From NCBI GenBank assembly GCA_036499395.1, contig DASYDW010000121.1, forward strand, positions 114,641 through 178,640: a stretch of 64,000 nucleotides of DNA. Reading direction: 5' to 3'. Shown piece after piece: positions 1 through 8,890 of the stretch. The position numbers were made by a program, and so were the translations under genes. The notes beneath the pieces are model-generated. The model was not told the origin of the DNA. It saw nothing but the letters and a program-made list of their open reading frames with translations, and ran no database searches. The stretch comes from Pirellulales bacterium (GTDB lineage Bacteria > Planctomycetota > Planctomycetia > Pirellulales > JACPPG01). Within the stretch, counting starts at the first letter, position 1. Each line of letters begins with the position of its first letter.

Positions 1-1
1 G

Positions 2-2158
2 CGTCATGCCATGTCGCCGGAGGGAGCGACCTTCGTCACGCACGACGAAGATTTTCTCGCCTCGGACAATCTCGACTTTCATCCCACTGACGTTCTCGAA
101 GATGCCGACGGCAGCCTGGTCGTGATCGATACGGGCGGCTGGTACAAGCTCTGCTGCCCCAGCTCGCAACTTTGGAAGCCCGAGGTCGCCGGCGGCATCT
201 ATCGGGTGCGACGCACCGCCGCGCCGGCGATTGCGGATCCGCGCGGCAAGCAGCTTGCCTGGGCCGACGCGACACCCGAGGCACTCGGAGCGCGGCTCGC
301 AGACAATCGACCGGCGGTGCGCAAGCGCGCTCTGCACGAGCTTGCCCGTCGCAGCTCGGCCTCGGTTCCCGCCTTGGCAAAGCTGCTCAAAGAGTCTCCC
401 GACGAACAAGCGCGCGCCCGTGCCGTATGGACGCTGGCCCGTATTGATGCCGCCGAGGCCAAGGCCACGATTCGCGCGGCGCTCGACGACCGCGACGAAA
501 CGGTGCGTCAGGCTGCCATCCATACGGTGAGCGTGGCGCGCGACCGCGCTGCGGTACCGGCATTGCTCAAAATCATCAAGCAAGGGACCGCACAAAATCG
601 CCGTGCCGCCGCCGAGGCCCTCGGCCGGCTCGACGATCCCACGGCGGCGCCGGTCCTGCTGGCCGTTGCCGGCGAAAAACTCGATCGAACGCTGGAACAT
701 TCCGTGACGTACGCTCTGATCGAACTCGCGGCGCCGAAAGAAACCGCTGTTGGCCTGGCGAGCACCAACTCGCGCACGCGACGCTCAGCGCTGTTGGCAA
801 TGGATCAGATGTCAGGGGGCGGCTTACAACCCGAGGTCGTGGCCGCGCTCGTCACGTCCACGGATGCGTCGGTCAAGGCAGTCGCGACGTCGATCCTCGA
901 GCGGCACACGAACTGGGCGGCCGCCCTCACTCCTTGGCTTTCGCGGCAATTAATCGCAGGCGCACTCACCGATGACAACGCCGAGCTATTTTCGAATCTG
1001 CTCGCCTGGTACGCCGCGGACGATCAGATTCAACAACTCGTCGCCGCACGCCTAGCGGACAATAGCACCTCGGCCGCGGAACGTAGTCGACTGCTGGCGG
1101 CAATGGCTCAGGCCGGCCGCAAGAATCTGCCTGGCGCTTGGGTTACGCCGCTGGTTGCCGTGCTCAATTCTGGCGACGATGCCCTGCTCCCTGCCGCCGT
1201 GGCCGTGGCCCGCGCGATGCCGGCGGCTGCCGATCAAGCGGCCGAGCTCCGCGCCGCACTGATCGCGGCTGCCGCCGATGAAAAATTGAACGTTGGCGTC
1301 CGGCTCGATGCTCTGGCCGCGGTGCCCGGCGGGTTGGCGGACGTGCAGCCGACCGTGTTCGACTTCGTTCGCAAGAACCTGGCGACCGACGCGCAGGTTT
1401 CGGTGCGTTTGGCCGCGGCCGATGTTCTCTCAAAAGCGCAACTCGACGACGCGCAGCTACTGGCGCTTGCCGATTCGGTCCGTTCGGCCGGGCCGCTCGA
1501 AATCGAACGCCTCGTCGCCCCCTTCGCCAAAAGCAAAAGCGACAAAGTCGGTCACAGCGTGATCGCGGCGCTGGCCAGTTCCCAGGCGCTATCCAATGTG
1601 CGCCCCGAAACACTCCAAGAAGTGTTCAAGGACTATCAGCCGGCCGTGCAGGACGAAACCAAGACGCTATTCGATCTGCTTGCCGCCAGTGCCGCCGAGC
1701 GAAAGGCCAAGATCGAAGAGCTGCTTACGCTCTCGTCGCAAGGAGATATCAAGCGCGGACAGTTGGTATTCAACAGCCAGAAGGCGGCCTGCGCCAGTTG
1801 CCATGCGATCGGCTATCTCGGCGGAAGCGTCGGGCCGGACCTGACCCAGATCGGCAGGATTCGCAGCGAGCGCGACCTGCTCGAAGCGATCGTTTTCCCC
1901 AGCGCCAGCTTCGTGCGCAGCTACGAGCCGATGACGGTCACGACCCACGGCGGCCAGGTCCACAACGGCATCGTACGCAAGGACGCGCCAGATGAAGTGA
2001 TTTTGGTCCTAAACGCGAAAGACACCGTCCGCGTCGGCCGCGAAGAAATCGACGAAATGATCCCCGGCACGATCTCGGTCATGCCGACGGGTTTGGACAA
2101 GCAGCTTTCAGCCGCAGAACTGATCGATCTAATGACGTTCTTAAAGGCGTGCAAGTAG
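2..2158 (+). CDS. PVC-type haem-binding HEAT-repeat protein (3' part)
   Basis: The frame is open to the left edge, so the 5' end lies outside the window. The visible part begins with the end of a beta-propeller dehydrogenase-like domain (FHPTDVLEDADGSLVVIDTG, then a GGIYRVRR motif). A long alpha-helical HEAT-like region follows, rich in Ala and Leu. A single C-terminal cytochrome c motif CASCH is encoded at 1790-1804, followed by GPDLTQIG and a closing beta-rich module. Planctomycetes encode many such large exported proteins; the haem suggests electron transfer linked to oxidation of an organic substrate, but the substrate is unknown. Two related full-length genes lie at 26353-29385 and 58411-61437. 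The final residues ending FLKACK are typical of the family. Confidence 0.9.
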   Translation, partial: RHAMSPEGATFVTHDEDFLASDNLDFHPTDVLEDADGSLVVIDTGGWYKLCCPSSQLWKPEVAGGIYRVRRTAAPAIADPRGKQLAWADATPEALGARLADNRPAVRKRALHELARRSSASVPALAKLLKESPDEQARARAVWTLARIDAAEAKATIRAALDDRDETVRQAAIHTVSVARDRAAVPALLKIIKQGTAQNRRAAAEALGRLDDPTAAPVLLAVAGEKLDRTLEHSVTYALIELAAPKETAVGLASTNSRTRRSALLAMDQMSGGGLQPEVVAALVTSTDASVKAVATSILERHTNWAAALTPWLSRQLIAGALTDDNAELFSNLLAWYAADDQIQQLVAARLADNSTSAAERSRLLAAMAQAGRKNLPGAWVTPLVAVLNSGDDALLPAAVAVARAMPAAADQAAELRAALIAAAADEKLNVGVRLDALAAVPGGLADVQPTVFDFVRKNLATDAQVSVRLAAADVLSKAQLDDAQLLALADSVRSAGPLEIERLVAPFAKSKSDKVGHSVIAALASSQALSNVRPETLQEVFKDYQPAVQDETKTLFDLLAASAAERKAKIEELLTLSSQGDIKRGQLVFNSQKAACASCHAIGYLGGSVGPDLTQIGRIRSERDLLEAIVFPSASFVRSYEPMTVTTHGGQVHNGIVRKDAPDEVILVLNAKDTVRVGREEIDEMIPGTISVMPTGLDKQLSAAELIDLMTFLKACK

Positions 2159-2168
2159 ACCATCTTCT

Positions 2169-2191
2169 GTAGCCGGGTTCTATGAACCCGG
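2169..2191. repeat. palindromic intergenic repeat, GTAGCCGG family
   Basis: GTAG is followed by a perfect hairpin: arms CCGGGTTC (2173-2180) and GAACCCGG (2184-2191) with a TAT loop. It lies 10 bases after the stop of the cytochrome gene and could act as a weak terminator, although no T-run follows. A related copy starting GTAGCCGG lies at 58230-58252, also between genes, so this appears to be a dispersed element. Confidence 0.6.
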
Positions 2192-2278
2192 TCCATCGCG
2201 CGCTTCGTGCAGCCAGTTCAGCAACGACTGTCGGACCGCATTCTCGCCCGCACACTCCGGCGCCGTTATATTGGCGCG

Positions 2279-3367
2279 ATGCCCACTCGTCGCACTATCC
2301 TTGCCCGCAGTCAGGCGTTTTGCGAACGCTTCGGACTGCAGTTGCCGATTCTGCTGGCGCCGATGTCCGGCGTCTCGCCCCCCGCGTTGTCGATCGCCGT
2401 GGCACAGGCCGGCGGACTTGGTTCGTGTGGAGCGCTGATGCTCGAGCCGCCGGCAATTCTGCAATGGGCGGCCAATGTGCGTGCCGGCACCACCGGCCCT
2501 TTTCAATTCAACTTGTGGATTCCCGATCCCCCGCCGCATCGCGACGCAGCGCACGAGGCGCGCCTGCGCGAATTCCTGGCGAAATGGGGCCCGACCGTGC
2601 CCCCCGAGGCCGGTACGACGACGCTGCCCGACTTTGCCGCGCAATGCGATGCCTTGCTGGAAACGGCGCCACGCGCCATATCGTCAGTGATGGGCCTGTT
2701 CCCCGCACCATTCGTCGCGCAGCTGAAAGAGCGCGGTATCGCCTGGATTGCCAACGTCTCGACCTTGGCCGAAGCGCGTGCCGCCGAAGAGGCCGGCGCC
2801 GACGTCGTGGCGGTACAAGGCATGGAAGCCGGCGGGCATCGCGGCTCGTTCGATGCGGCCGCCGCCGAGCGGACGATGGTCGGCCTGTTCGCCCTGTTGC
2901 CCGCCGTGGTCGATGCGGTGCGCGTGCCCGTGGTTGCCACAGGAGGAATCGCCGACGCGCGCGGCGTGGCCGCGGCCCTGGTGCTGGGGGCATCGGCCGC
3001 ACAGATCGGCACCGGTTTTCTGCGCTGCCCCGAGGCCGGCATCGACCCGGCCTGGGCCGATGCGATTTCCAAAACGCCGCCGGAAGGGACGCAGATCACA
3101 CGCGCCTTCAGCGGCCGCGCCGGTCGTGGCATCGCGACCGAGTATGTTCGCGCCGCGGCCGCCGACGATGCTCCCCGCCCCGCCCCCTACCCCGTCCAGC
3201 GCGGATTGACGGCCGCCATGCGCACAGCCGCGCAGCAAACTCACAATGTCCAGCGGATGCAAGCCTGGGCCGGCCAGAGCGCGGCGCTGGCACGCGCCAT
3301 TCCGGCCGGCGAACTGGTGAAGGAACTATGGCAAGGCACGCTCGACCTGCTCGGCCCGACGATATAA
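2279..3367 (+). CDS. nitronate monooxygenase family protein
   Basis: This 362-residue FMN-dependent TIM-barrel enzyme belongs to the 2-nitropropane dioxygenase family. These enzymes oxidise alkyl nitronates to carbonyl compounds and nitrite. The N-terminus shows LPILLAPMSG, typical of the first strand. The segment GMEAGGHRGSFD holds the conserved active-site histidine, and VATGGIADARG followed by GASAAQIGTGFL forms the FMN phosphate site. Length fits the family. The reading frame is open further up to 2207, but ATG at 2279 starts right before the conserved domain and is preferred. It stands alone between a cytochrome gene and a convergent sialidase-like gene. The family call is firm; the true substrate is not known. 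Confidence 0.88.
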   Translation: MPTRRTILARSQAFCERFGLQLPILLAPMSGVSPPALSIAVAQAGGLGSCGALMLEPPAILQWAANVRAGTTGPFQFNLWIPDPPPHRDAAHEARLREFLAKWGPTVPPEAGTTTLPDFAAQCDALLETAPRAISSVMGLFPAPFVAQLKERGIAWIANVSTLAEARAAEEAGADVVAVQGMEAGGHRGSFDAAAAERTMVGLFALLPAVVDAVRVPVVATGGIADARGVAAALVLGASAAQIGTGFLRCPEAGIDPAWADAISKTPPEGTQITRAFSGRAGRGIATEYVRAAAADDAPRPAPYPVQRGLTAAMRTAAQQTHNVQRMQAWAGQSAALARAIPAGELVKELWQGTLDLLGPTI

Positions 3368-3407
3368 CTTCCCAGCCAAGCCGATCACGCGCGGTGCCGC
3401 CGCCTGC

Positions 3408-4979
3408 TCAATCCGGCCGCTCGAATTGCGTCAGCCAGTCTTCGTTGAACTCCACGTGCTTGATCGCGTAACGCCGGAACGTATACGTGACGTGTATCTT
3501 TCCGTCGGCCGCTTGAATGATGCATGGGTAGGAATACTCGCCCGGGTTGCATTCCAGGCTGAGCGGCTTCTCCCACGATTTTCCTTCGTCGAGCGAGCGC
3601 ACGATCGATAGCGGCGTCCGCTTGGTCTGCGAATCGTTGTACACCAGCAGCAAGTGACCGTTCGCAAGCTTGGTCATCGTGATGCCGGCGTCCGGGTTTT
3701 GCAGCGGCGTGGCTTCGGCTTTGCTCCAGGTTTGGCCTGCGTCGCGCGACTCGATGCGTGTTAAAAACCGGGCGTGCCGCAGCATCGCGAGCAAGCTGCC
3801 GTCGCGGCGCTCAATCACGGCCGGCTGGCTACCGCCATCGGTAAAGCCGGCCCGTTCCCACGACATGGCTCCCGGTTTGTGCGTCAGGAAATACGAACCT
3901 TCGACTTCGCCCTGCAATCCTTCGACCGGCAACAGGAGCGTGCCATTCCCGAGCGTGATCGGCGGATTGCGCGGCACGCACCACATCGTTTCCGCAAACA
4001 TCGGCTGATCGTCGCTCCACGTCACGCCGTCATCGGCTGACGTGCGATAGAACAGCCGGCATCGATCCCAACCGCTGCCGCGTCCCATCGGATGTGTACC
4101 GTCCATGCGGCACCAGACGATCCACACGCGCTTTTCGGCGTCGCGAAAGATCACGCCATTGCCCGGCGGCGTCGGACCACCAGGGATCAGAACCTGCGGC
4201 GTGCTCCAATTCTTCTCGCCAGGCTTCTTGCGCGCCAGGAACAATGCCTGGTCATGCGCCGATTCATACGTCCCGCCGTACCATAAACAAAGCAGCTCGC
4301 CATTGCCCGCTTCGCAGATGGTCGAGCAGTGATGGGCCGGCGCGAACGGAATCTTTTCGAATACCAACTCGGACGAAAACGCGATCGTGCCGTAAGGATC
4401 GTTGAGCTCCTGTTTCTGCCCAGCCTCGGCGATCGGTGTTCCCCTTACGGGAGCCGACGGCGCAGCGACCGCTTGCTTGCGCAGCACGCTCATCACGGCC
4501 GCTTCGTATGCCTCGCGTCCTTTTTCGTCAGCGACTCCGCCGTGAAACACCAGCTTGCCAGTTCCGTCGAGCAGAAATAGCTCAGGCGTTGTCGTGGCAC
4601 CTAAATGACGCGCCACCGCGCCGTCTGGGTCGCGGTAGATCGGAAAGATTGATCCGCGCCGCTGCGCAAAATTGCGCAACTCGTCGCTCGATTCCGCCGC
4701 GTTCGATGACACGCCTACGACCAGCACGTGCCGGTAGCGAAATTTGCTGTACAGTTTGTTGACCTCGCCGATCGCCCGTTCAGTAGCCGGGCAGCGGCTC
4801 GAGAGAAACAGCACGGCCGTGGCCGGGCGTTCGGCGTAGTTATTCATTTCGATCGTGTCGCCGGCCAGCGTCGACAGTTTCACCGGACCGGCCGCCGCGC
4901 CGATCTCGAGCGCGACCGCACGCGCGGGAATGCCCGTCGCGGCAAGCGTCATTAACAACGTGTACAGCACGCATCTCAT
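3408..4979 (-). CDS. exported thioredoxin-like/sialidase-like fusion protein
   Basis: The 523-residue product has a signal peptide (about residues 1-22). A peroxiredoxin/TlpA-like domain follows (about 25-165) with a single cysteine at residue 63 in SSRCPATE. A sialidase-type BNR beta-propeller covers about residues 195-520. Three Asp-boxes of the pattern S-x-D-x-G-x-T/S-W are visible (SADDGVTW, SRDAGQTW, SLDEGKSW). The propeller resembles planctomycete exo-alpha-sialidase-like proteins that may act on sugars of algal or mucin glycans. The redoxin half lacks the second cysteine of a CxxC pair, so it may not be a disulfide reductase. The ATG at 4979 is chosen over an in-frame GTG at 4997 because GAGGA lies at a suitable distance before it. 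Confidence 0.85.
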   Translation of the reverse strand: MRCVLYTLLMTLAATGIPARAVALEIGAAAGPVKLSTLAGDTIEMNNYAERPATAVLFLSSRCPATERAIGEVNKLYSKFRYRHVLVVGVSSNAAESSDELRNFAQRRGSIFPIYRDPDGAVARHLGATTTPELFLLDGTGKLVFHGGVADEKGREAYEAAVMSVLRKQAVAAPSAPVRGTPIAEAGQKQELNDPYGTIAFSSELVFEKIPFAPAHHCSTICEAGNGELLCLWYGGTYESAHDQALFLARKKPGEKNWSTPQVLIPGGPTPPGNGVIFRDAEKRVWIVWCRMDGTHPMGRGSGWDRCRLFYRTSADDGVTWSDDQPMFAETMWCVPRNPPITLGNGTLLLPVEGLQGEVEGSYFLTHKPGAMSWERAGFTDGGSQPAVIERRDGSLLAMLRHARFLTRIESRDAGQTWSKAEATPLQNPDAGITMTKLANGHLLLVYNDSQTKRTPLSIVRSLDEGKSWEKPLSLECNPGEYSYPCIIQAADGKIHVTYTFRRYAIKHVEFNEDWLTQFERPD

Positions 4980-5218
4980 AAATGTTTTCCTCGGCACGTT
5001 CCAAGACCGGTGCGGCGCAAAGTCCGCAGCCGCTGCACTATAGGCGGCCTCGTCACGGCGCTCAAATTGCCGGTCGTAGCGAATATAGACCCACCGGGCC
5101 GTGACCTATAATTGCCCCAGGGATGGCCAGGCGGCAGCCTTCTGAAAGTGGAAACACGATTTTGCCCGTCGTCAGAAAGGCGCGACGGACCGACGATTCG
5201 AACCGCGAGGTGTTTGCC

Positions 5219-5845
5219 ATGCTCCGCCGAAAATTCATGTTCTGGGTCGGTTTCGGCCTGTTCGGTCTATCCGAAAAGCTGCGCGCCAATTCTCTCGACG
5301 ATCTGGCCGCGGCGCTGATGCGCACCACAGAACCGAAGACGCCCACGACTGCGTCAGCCGTGACGCCCGAGCATTGGAGCATGGCCGGCAATAACACCTG
5401 GCGTTGGTACGAACGCGAAAACCTGATCGACGGTCGCTGGAAAATCACCGGCATCACGACTCCGGTCGATCGCATCACCGGCGAGCGCTACACAGGCCGA
5501 ACCGGATACCTCGACGAAAGCCTGGTCCCGGCGCAATTTCGCGGCGTTACGCCGGCCAGCCATAGCGAACCAATCCCGAACGCCGGGCTCGATAGCGACG
5601 CGGGCAAGTCCAGCGCCCTGCGCATCGCACGACACGGCCGTCCCCCTAGCCGGTGGCTGCGCAGCCTCAACGCCAACGAACTGCACACCTGGCTGCGCAC
5701 GATCGACCCGCCCGAGGCGGGCGTCGAAGGGATGACCTTCTTCGAGCATCTGACGCGCGACCACTCGTTCGACGCCGGAAAGATCACGGGCTTGGACGAT
5801 TCCGATCTAGCCAAGCTGCACGCCGCGGCGCACGCCGGCTACTAG
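5219..5845 (+). CDS. hypothetical protein
   Basis: A 208-residue product that I do not recognise. The first 22 residues (MLRRKFMFWVGFGLFGLSEK) are hydrophobic and basic, consistent with an export signal or membrane anchor. The rest is polar and aromatic-rich, with NNTWRWYERENLIDGRWKIT and a C-terminal segment LRTIDPPEAGVEGMTFFEHL that looks like a compact helical unit. The ATG at 5219 has AGGTG about ten bases upstream; the frame is open to 5123 but the longer version lacks a ribosome site. It stands alone, pointing at the convergent lipase gene. Confidence 0.7.
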   Translation: MLRRKFMFWVGFGLFGLSEKLRANSLDDLAAALMRTTEPKTPTTASAVTPEHWSMAGNNTWRWYERENLIDGRWKITGITTPVDRITGERYTGRTGYLDESLVPAQFRGVTPASHSEPIPNAGLDSDAGKSSALRIARHGRPPSRWLRSLNANELHTWLRTIDPPEAGVEGMTFFEHLTRDHSFDAGKITGLDDSDLAKLHAAAHAGY

Positions 5846-5902
5846 CCGCAGCGTGGCTTGTTTTATCAACCGCGAGTGCCCCAGTGCGCAACGCCCCAAT
5901 CA

Positions 5903-7282
5903 CTAGCGGGCCGGTCCGCGATGGACTTCTGGATAGACCGCCGGATCATCGATCACAGGCACGTTTTCCCCCAACAACTGTTGCCGAAAGAATCCGCTGA
6001 CCAGCGCGTTGACGATCTTCACGGCGCGTGTCCCCTCGATCGTGCCAACGTCTTGGCTGGCAGTTGCTTTCGAGAGCGGTGATGACGCCGCGAGCAGCAC
6101 GACGTCGCTGGCAAAGGTTTGATGCCGCGCGCCGTGGATGGTTATCAAGCGATCCGTCGGGGCGCGCAGGCCATTATAGGTCGAGAGACGGCGCTTCGTC
6201 AGATCCGGCGGAGCAGAACCGTCATCGCCGCGGCGGATCACCGTCTTCGGCGCGCCCGCGCCACGCTTTTTATCTTCCGCGCCTTTGTCGATCGTCTTCC
6301 CGGATTCCTCGGGAGATTTATCTCCCTCGCGCCGGACATGTACGTTGCCCGGGGGGAGCTTTGAAAGATCCGGAGGCTCGGAACAGAGCCATAGGAATTT
6401 CTCGCGAATCTTTTCGCCGTCGGTGCTGCTGAAGTCCGAACCGTCGAGATTCATGCCGGCACGAAAGCGTTCGTCACGCGCGACGGTCGCGGCCGCCGCC
6501 GCACCCCCAAAGGAATGTCCGAAGGCGCCCAATCGATCCAGCCGCAGCGATCCCTGCAGTCGACCGTCATTACTATTCAGCGTCGCTAACCAATCGGCCA
6601 CAAAGCGCACGTCGGCAATCCATACTTCGCCGATCGCATCACGATGGTCTTGAATCGTGCGTGGCGAGATGGCAGGGTCTCGCTTATCGCGCTCGAATTG
6701 TGTGCCCGCATCATTTGCACGCACCGTGCGGCCATCGGGAAACACGGTTACGCCAGTGCTATACGTGTGGCAAATGCTGACAACCACGAAACCTTGGCTG
6801 GCCAAGTCCTCCAACGTCGCGGTGTAAAAGAGAGGATGAGTTTGGAAGCCCGGCGAGAATATCACAACCGGGAAGCCGGCTGTCGACAGCAAGGGCGCGG
6901 CGTTTTCCACAGCGTGACAGCGCAGCCGCTGCGCATACGAGGCGGGCTTGTGGTACGCCTCGGCAATGGCAGTCGCCAGTCTCTCCTCGGCGTAGGGCGA
7001 AGAAACCGCATCGGCCGCCACCTGGGCCGGATAGTGAACGATGACCACAAATTCGCGCACATCGTCGTCATCCGCGGTGAAAATCTCCTTCCGCGATCGA
7101 TCGATCAAGGCGTAGCTAGCTCGTCCAACGCTGTAGCGGCCCGTGGGCTTCGGTAACTCGATCGGTGAGGTGGCGGCACTGTTGGCTCCCTCGGGTTCTG
7201 CCGCGCCAGCCGCAAAAGCAACGTTCAAATAAGCACATGCCACGATCGCCGTGACGAGTCTGCCGCACGTCGTCTGCCGCAT
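5903..7282 (-). CDS. secreted PAF-acetylhydrolase-like alpha/beta hydrolase
   Basis: The 459-residue product has a signal peptide ending near AFAAGAAE. An alpha/beta-hydrolase domain follows, of the platelet-activating-factor acetylhydrolase type. The nucleophile elbow is GHSFGG, with a preceding strand SLRLDRLGAFGHS. HGARHQTF near the C-terminus probably supplies the catalytic histidine, and FSPGFQTHPLFY looks like the oxyanion region. A linker rich in Lys and Glu lies between the two halves. It would hydrolyse an ester, possibly a short-chain lipid, in the periplasm. The ATG at 7282 follows AAGGAG with ideal spacing; the longer frame up to 7606 overlaps the divergent gene and is rejected. 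Confidence 0.85.
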   Translation of the reverse strand: MRQTTCGRLVTAIVACAYLNVAFAAGAAEPEGANSAATSPIELPKPTGRYSVGRASYALIDRSRKEIFTADDDDVREFVVIVHYPAQVAADAVSSPYAEERLATAIAEAYHKPASYAQRLRCHAVENAAPLLSTAGFPVVIFSPGFQTHPLFYTATLEDLASQGFVVVSICHTYSTGVTVFPDGRTVRANDAGTQFERDKRDPAISPRTIQDHRDAIGEVWIADVRFVADWLATLNSNDGRLQGSLRLDRLGAFGHSFGGAAAAATVARDERFRAGMNLDGSDFSSTDGEKIREKFLWLCSEPPDLSKLPPGNVHVRREGDKSPEESGKTIDKGAEDKKRGAGAPKTVIRRGDDGSAPPDLTKRRLSTYNGLRAPTDRLITIHGARHQTFASDVVLLAASSPLSKATASQDVGTIEGTRAVKIVNALVSGFFRQQLLGENVPVIDDPAVYPEVHRGPAR

Positions 7283-7425
7283 TATTTGCTCCTTAGCACT
7301 GGGCATCGCCGGAATAGGAACTTCGGATAATGAGTTACCGGCAGCCGCGAAATCTTTCACTACGGCGAAGGTTTGTCGATCGCCCCGCTTGGTTTTCTGG
7401 CCCGCTCGGCGATAATCTACGTCGC

Positions 7426-8604
7426 ATGTCGAGCGCCGCTTCCAGCACACCGAAGGATACGCTCTCCGGGTTGCGCGTGGCTTTTGCCGGCAAATTGGCC
7501 GGATTGAGCAAACGCGAAGCCCAGCAACTGCTGCGCGCGCATGGCGCGACGCCTGTCGACGATCTGGCCGGGGCCGACCTGGTGGTGCTCGGCGAAGGCG
7601 CACCAAGCCCGGCGATTGGCGAATTGCTGGGGGGCGAAGCGCGGCAAGCGCTCGAAGATGGCAAGCTTGTGGCCCTTAACGAAACGCAACTCTGGCAGCG
7701 ACTCGGTCTGATCGAGCAGGATCAAAACGTCAGCCGTCGATACACGCCGGCCATTCTGGCGGAACTCGTCGGCGTGCCGGTCGCCACCGTGCGTCGCTGG
7801 CATCAGCGCGGCTTGCTCGTGGCAGGACGCCAGTTCGGGCAACTGGCGTATTTCGATTTCGCGCAGGTCGCCACAGCGAGGCAGCTTGCGGCGCTCGCCG
7901 CGGCCGGCGTTTCGCAACGGCAGATCGAAAAGCAATTCACGGCCCTAGCCCGCTGGTTCCCCGACTCGCAGGATGCGCCGGCCCAGGCGCCGCTGGTGGT
8001 CGAAGGAAAACGCTTGTTGGTGCGATCCGGCGACGGTCTGGTCGAGGCACACGGCCAGCAGCGGCTCGATTTCGATAGCCGCGATTCGGCCGACGGTGAA
8101 CCTGCCACAACCCCCGTTGTGCCGCTGGGCGCCCCGGTCGAAGTCCCCCTGGCCGGCCCAGGCGAGATGGTGGAAATCGCGCACACCTTGGAAGAAGGGG
8201 GACAGCTCGACCTGGCCGCCGAGATGTATCGTGCGGCATTGGCAGCCGGCGGTCCTCATCCCGAAACCTGCTTTGCCCTGGCCGACGTGTTGTATCGCTT
8301 GGGAGAAGTTGGCGCCGCCCGCGAGCGCTATTACATGGCCATCGAGTTAGACGAGAATTACGTCGAAGCGCGAGCCAACCTGGGCTGCGTGCTGGCCGAA
8401 ACTGGGCAATTCGATCTTGCAGTTTCGGCCTTTGAGGGTGCCTTGGCCCACCATCAGGATTTTCCCGACGCGCACTATCACCTCGGTCGCGTACTCGATG
8501 ATCTGGGTCGCACGGATCAAGCTGCCGAGCACTGGCAGCGGTTTCTCGAACTGGCCCCGGATAGCCCTTGGGCCGCCACGGCGCGCGAACGCCTTTCTCT
8601 TTAG
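7426..8604 (+). CDS. BRCT-MerR-like HTH-TPR protein
   Basis: A 392-residue cytoplasmic protein with three parts. Residues about 10-95 resemble a BRCT domain (LSGLRVAFAGKLAGLSKREA, then GADLVVLGEG and ALNETQLWQRLGL). Residues about 105-175 form a MerR-like winged helix (RYTPAILAELVGVPVATVRR, then a YFDFAQV wing and a C-terminal recognition segment). Residues about 240-390 hold three or four TPR units (AEMYRAALAAGG, ARERYYMAIELDENYVEARANLG). The set suggests a DNA-binding regulator or scaffold that reads a protein partner through the TPRs. The ATG at 7426 opens exactly before the BRCT segment. It is divergent from the lipase gene. The role is unknown. Confidence 0.82.
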   Translation: MSSAASSTPKDTLSGLRVAFAGKLAGLSKREAQQLLRAHGATPVDDLAGADLVVLGEGAPSPAIGELLGGEARQALEDGKLVALNETQLWQRLGLIEQDQNVSRRYTPAILAELVGVPVATVRRWHQRGLLVAGRQFGQLAYFDFAQVATARQLAALAAAGVSQRQIEKQFTALARWFPDSQDAPAQAPLVVEGKRLLVRSGDGLVEAHGQQRLDFDSRDSADGEPATTPVVPLGAPVEVPLAGPGEMVEIAHTLEEGGQLDLAAEMYRAALAAGGPHPETCFALADVLYRLGEVGAARERYYMAIELDENYVEARANLGCVLAETGQFDLAVSAFEGALAHHQDFPDAHYHLGRVLDDLGRTDQAAEHWQRFLELAPDSPWAATARERLSL

Positions 8605-8890
8605 CTGGCCTGTGCGATGCGCGTGACGGCCGTGCTCTCGGCGGCATCTAATCGCCAATCGCGTTGTGTGCGCTGGCGCCTGCTCGCGATCTGGAAGGTG
8701 TTATGCCAACGATAGTTATTGCAATTCGTTTGGCCTGATCGCGGCATCTGGGGGTTGCAAAATGACCCCCAAAACGTATCTTGCAAGGGAGTTACGGTCG
8801 CTGCCAGACCGCAGGTAGGGTGACGAAAATCGAGCGCGCGACCTGGCATGAGCTGTCGCGCGGCCTGTAGACTTGGCGAGCGCGGGTGAC

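Noticed and set aside
7283..7606. N-terminal extension of the lipase gene
   Set aside because: A signal peptide and strong ribosome site mark the start at 7282, and the extension overlaps the divergent gene.
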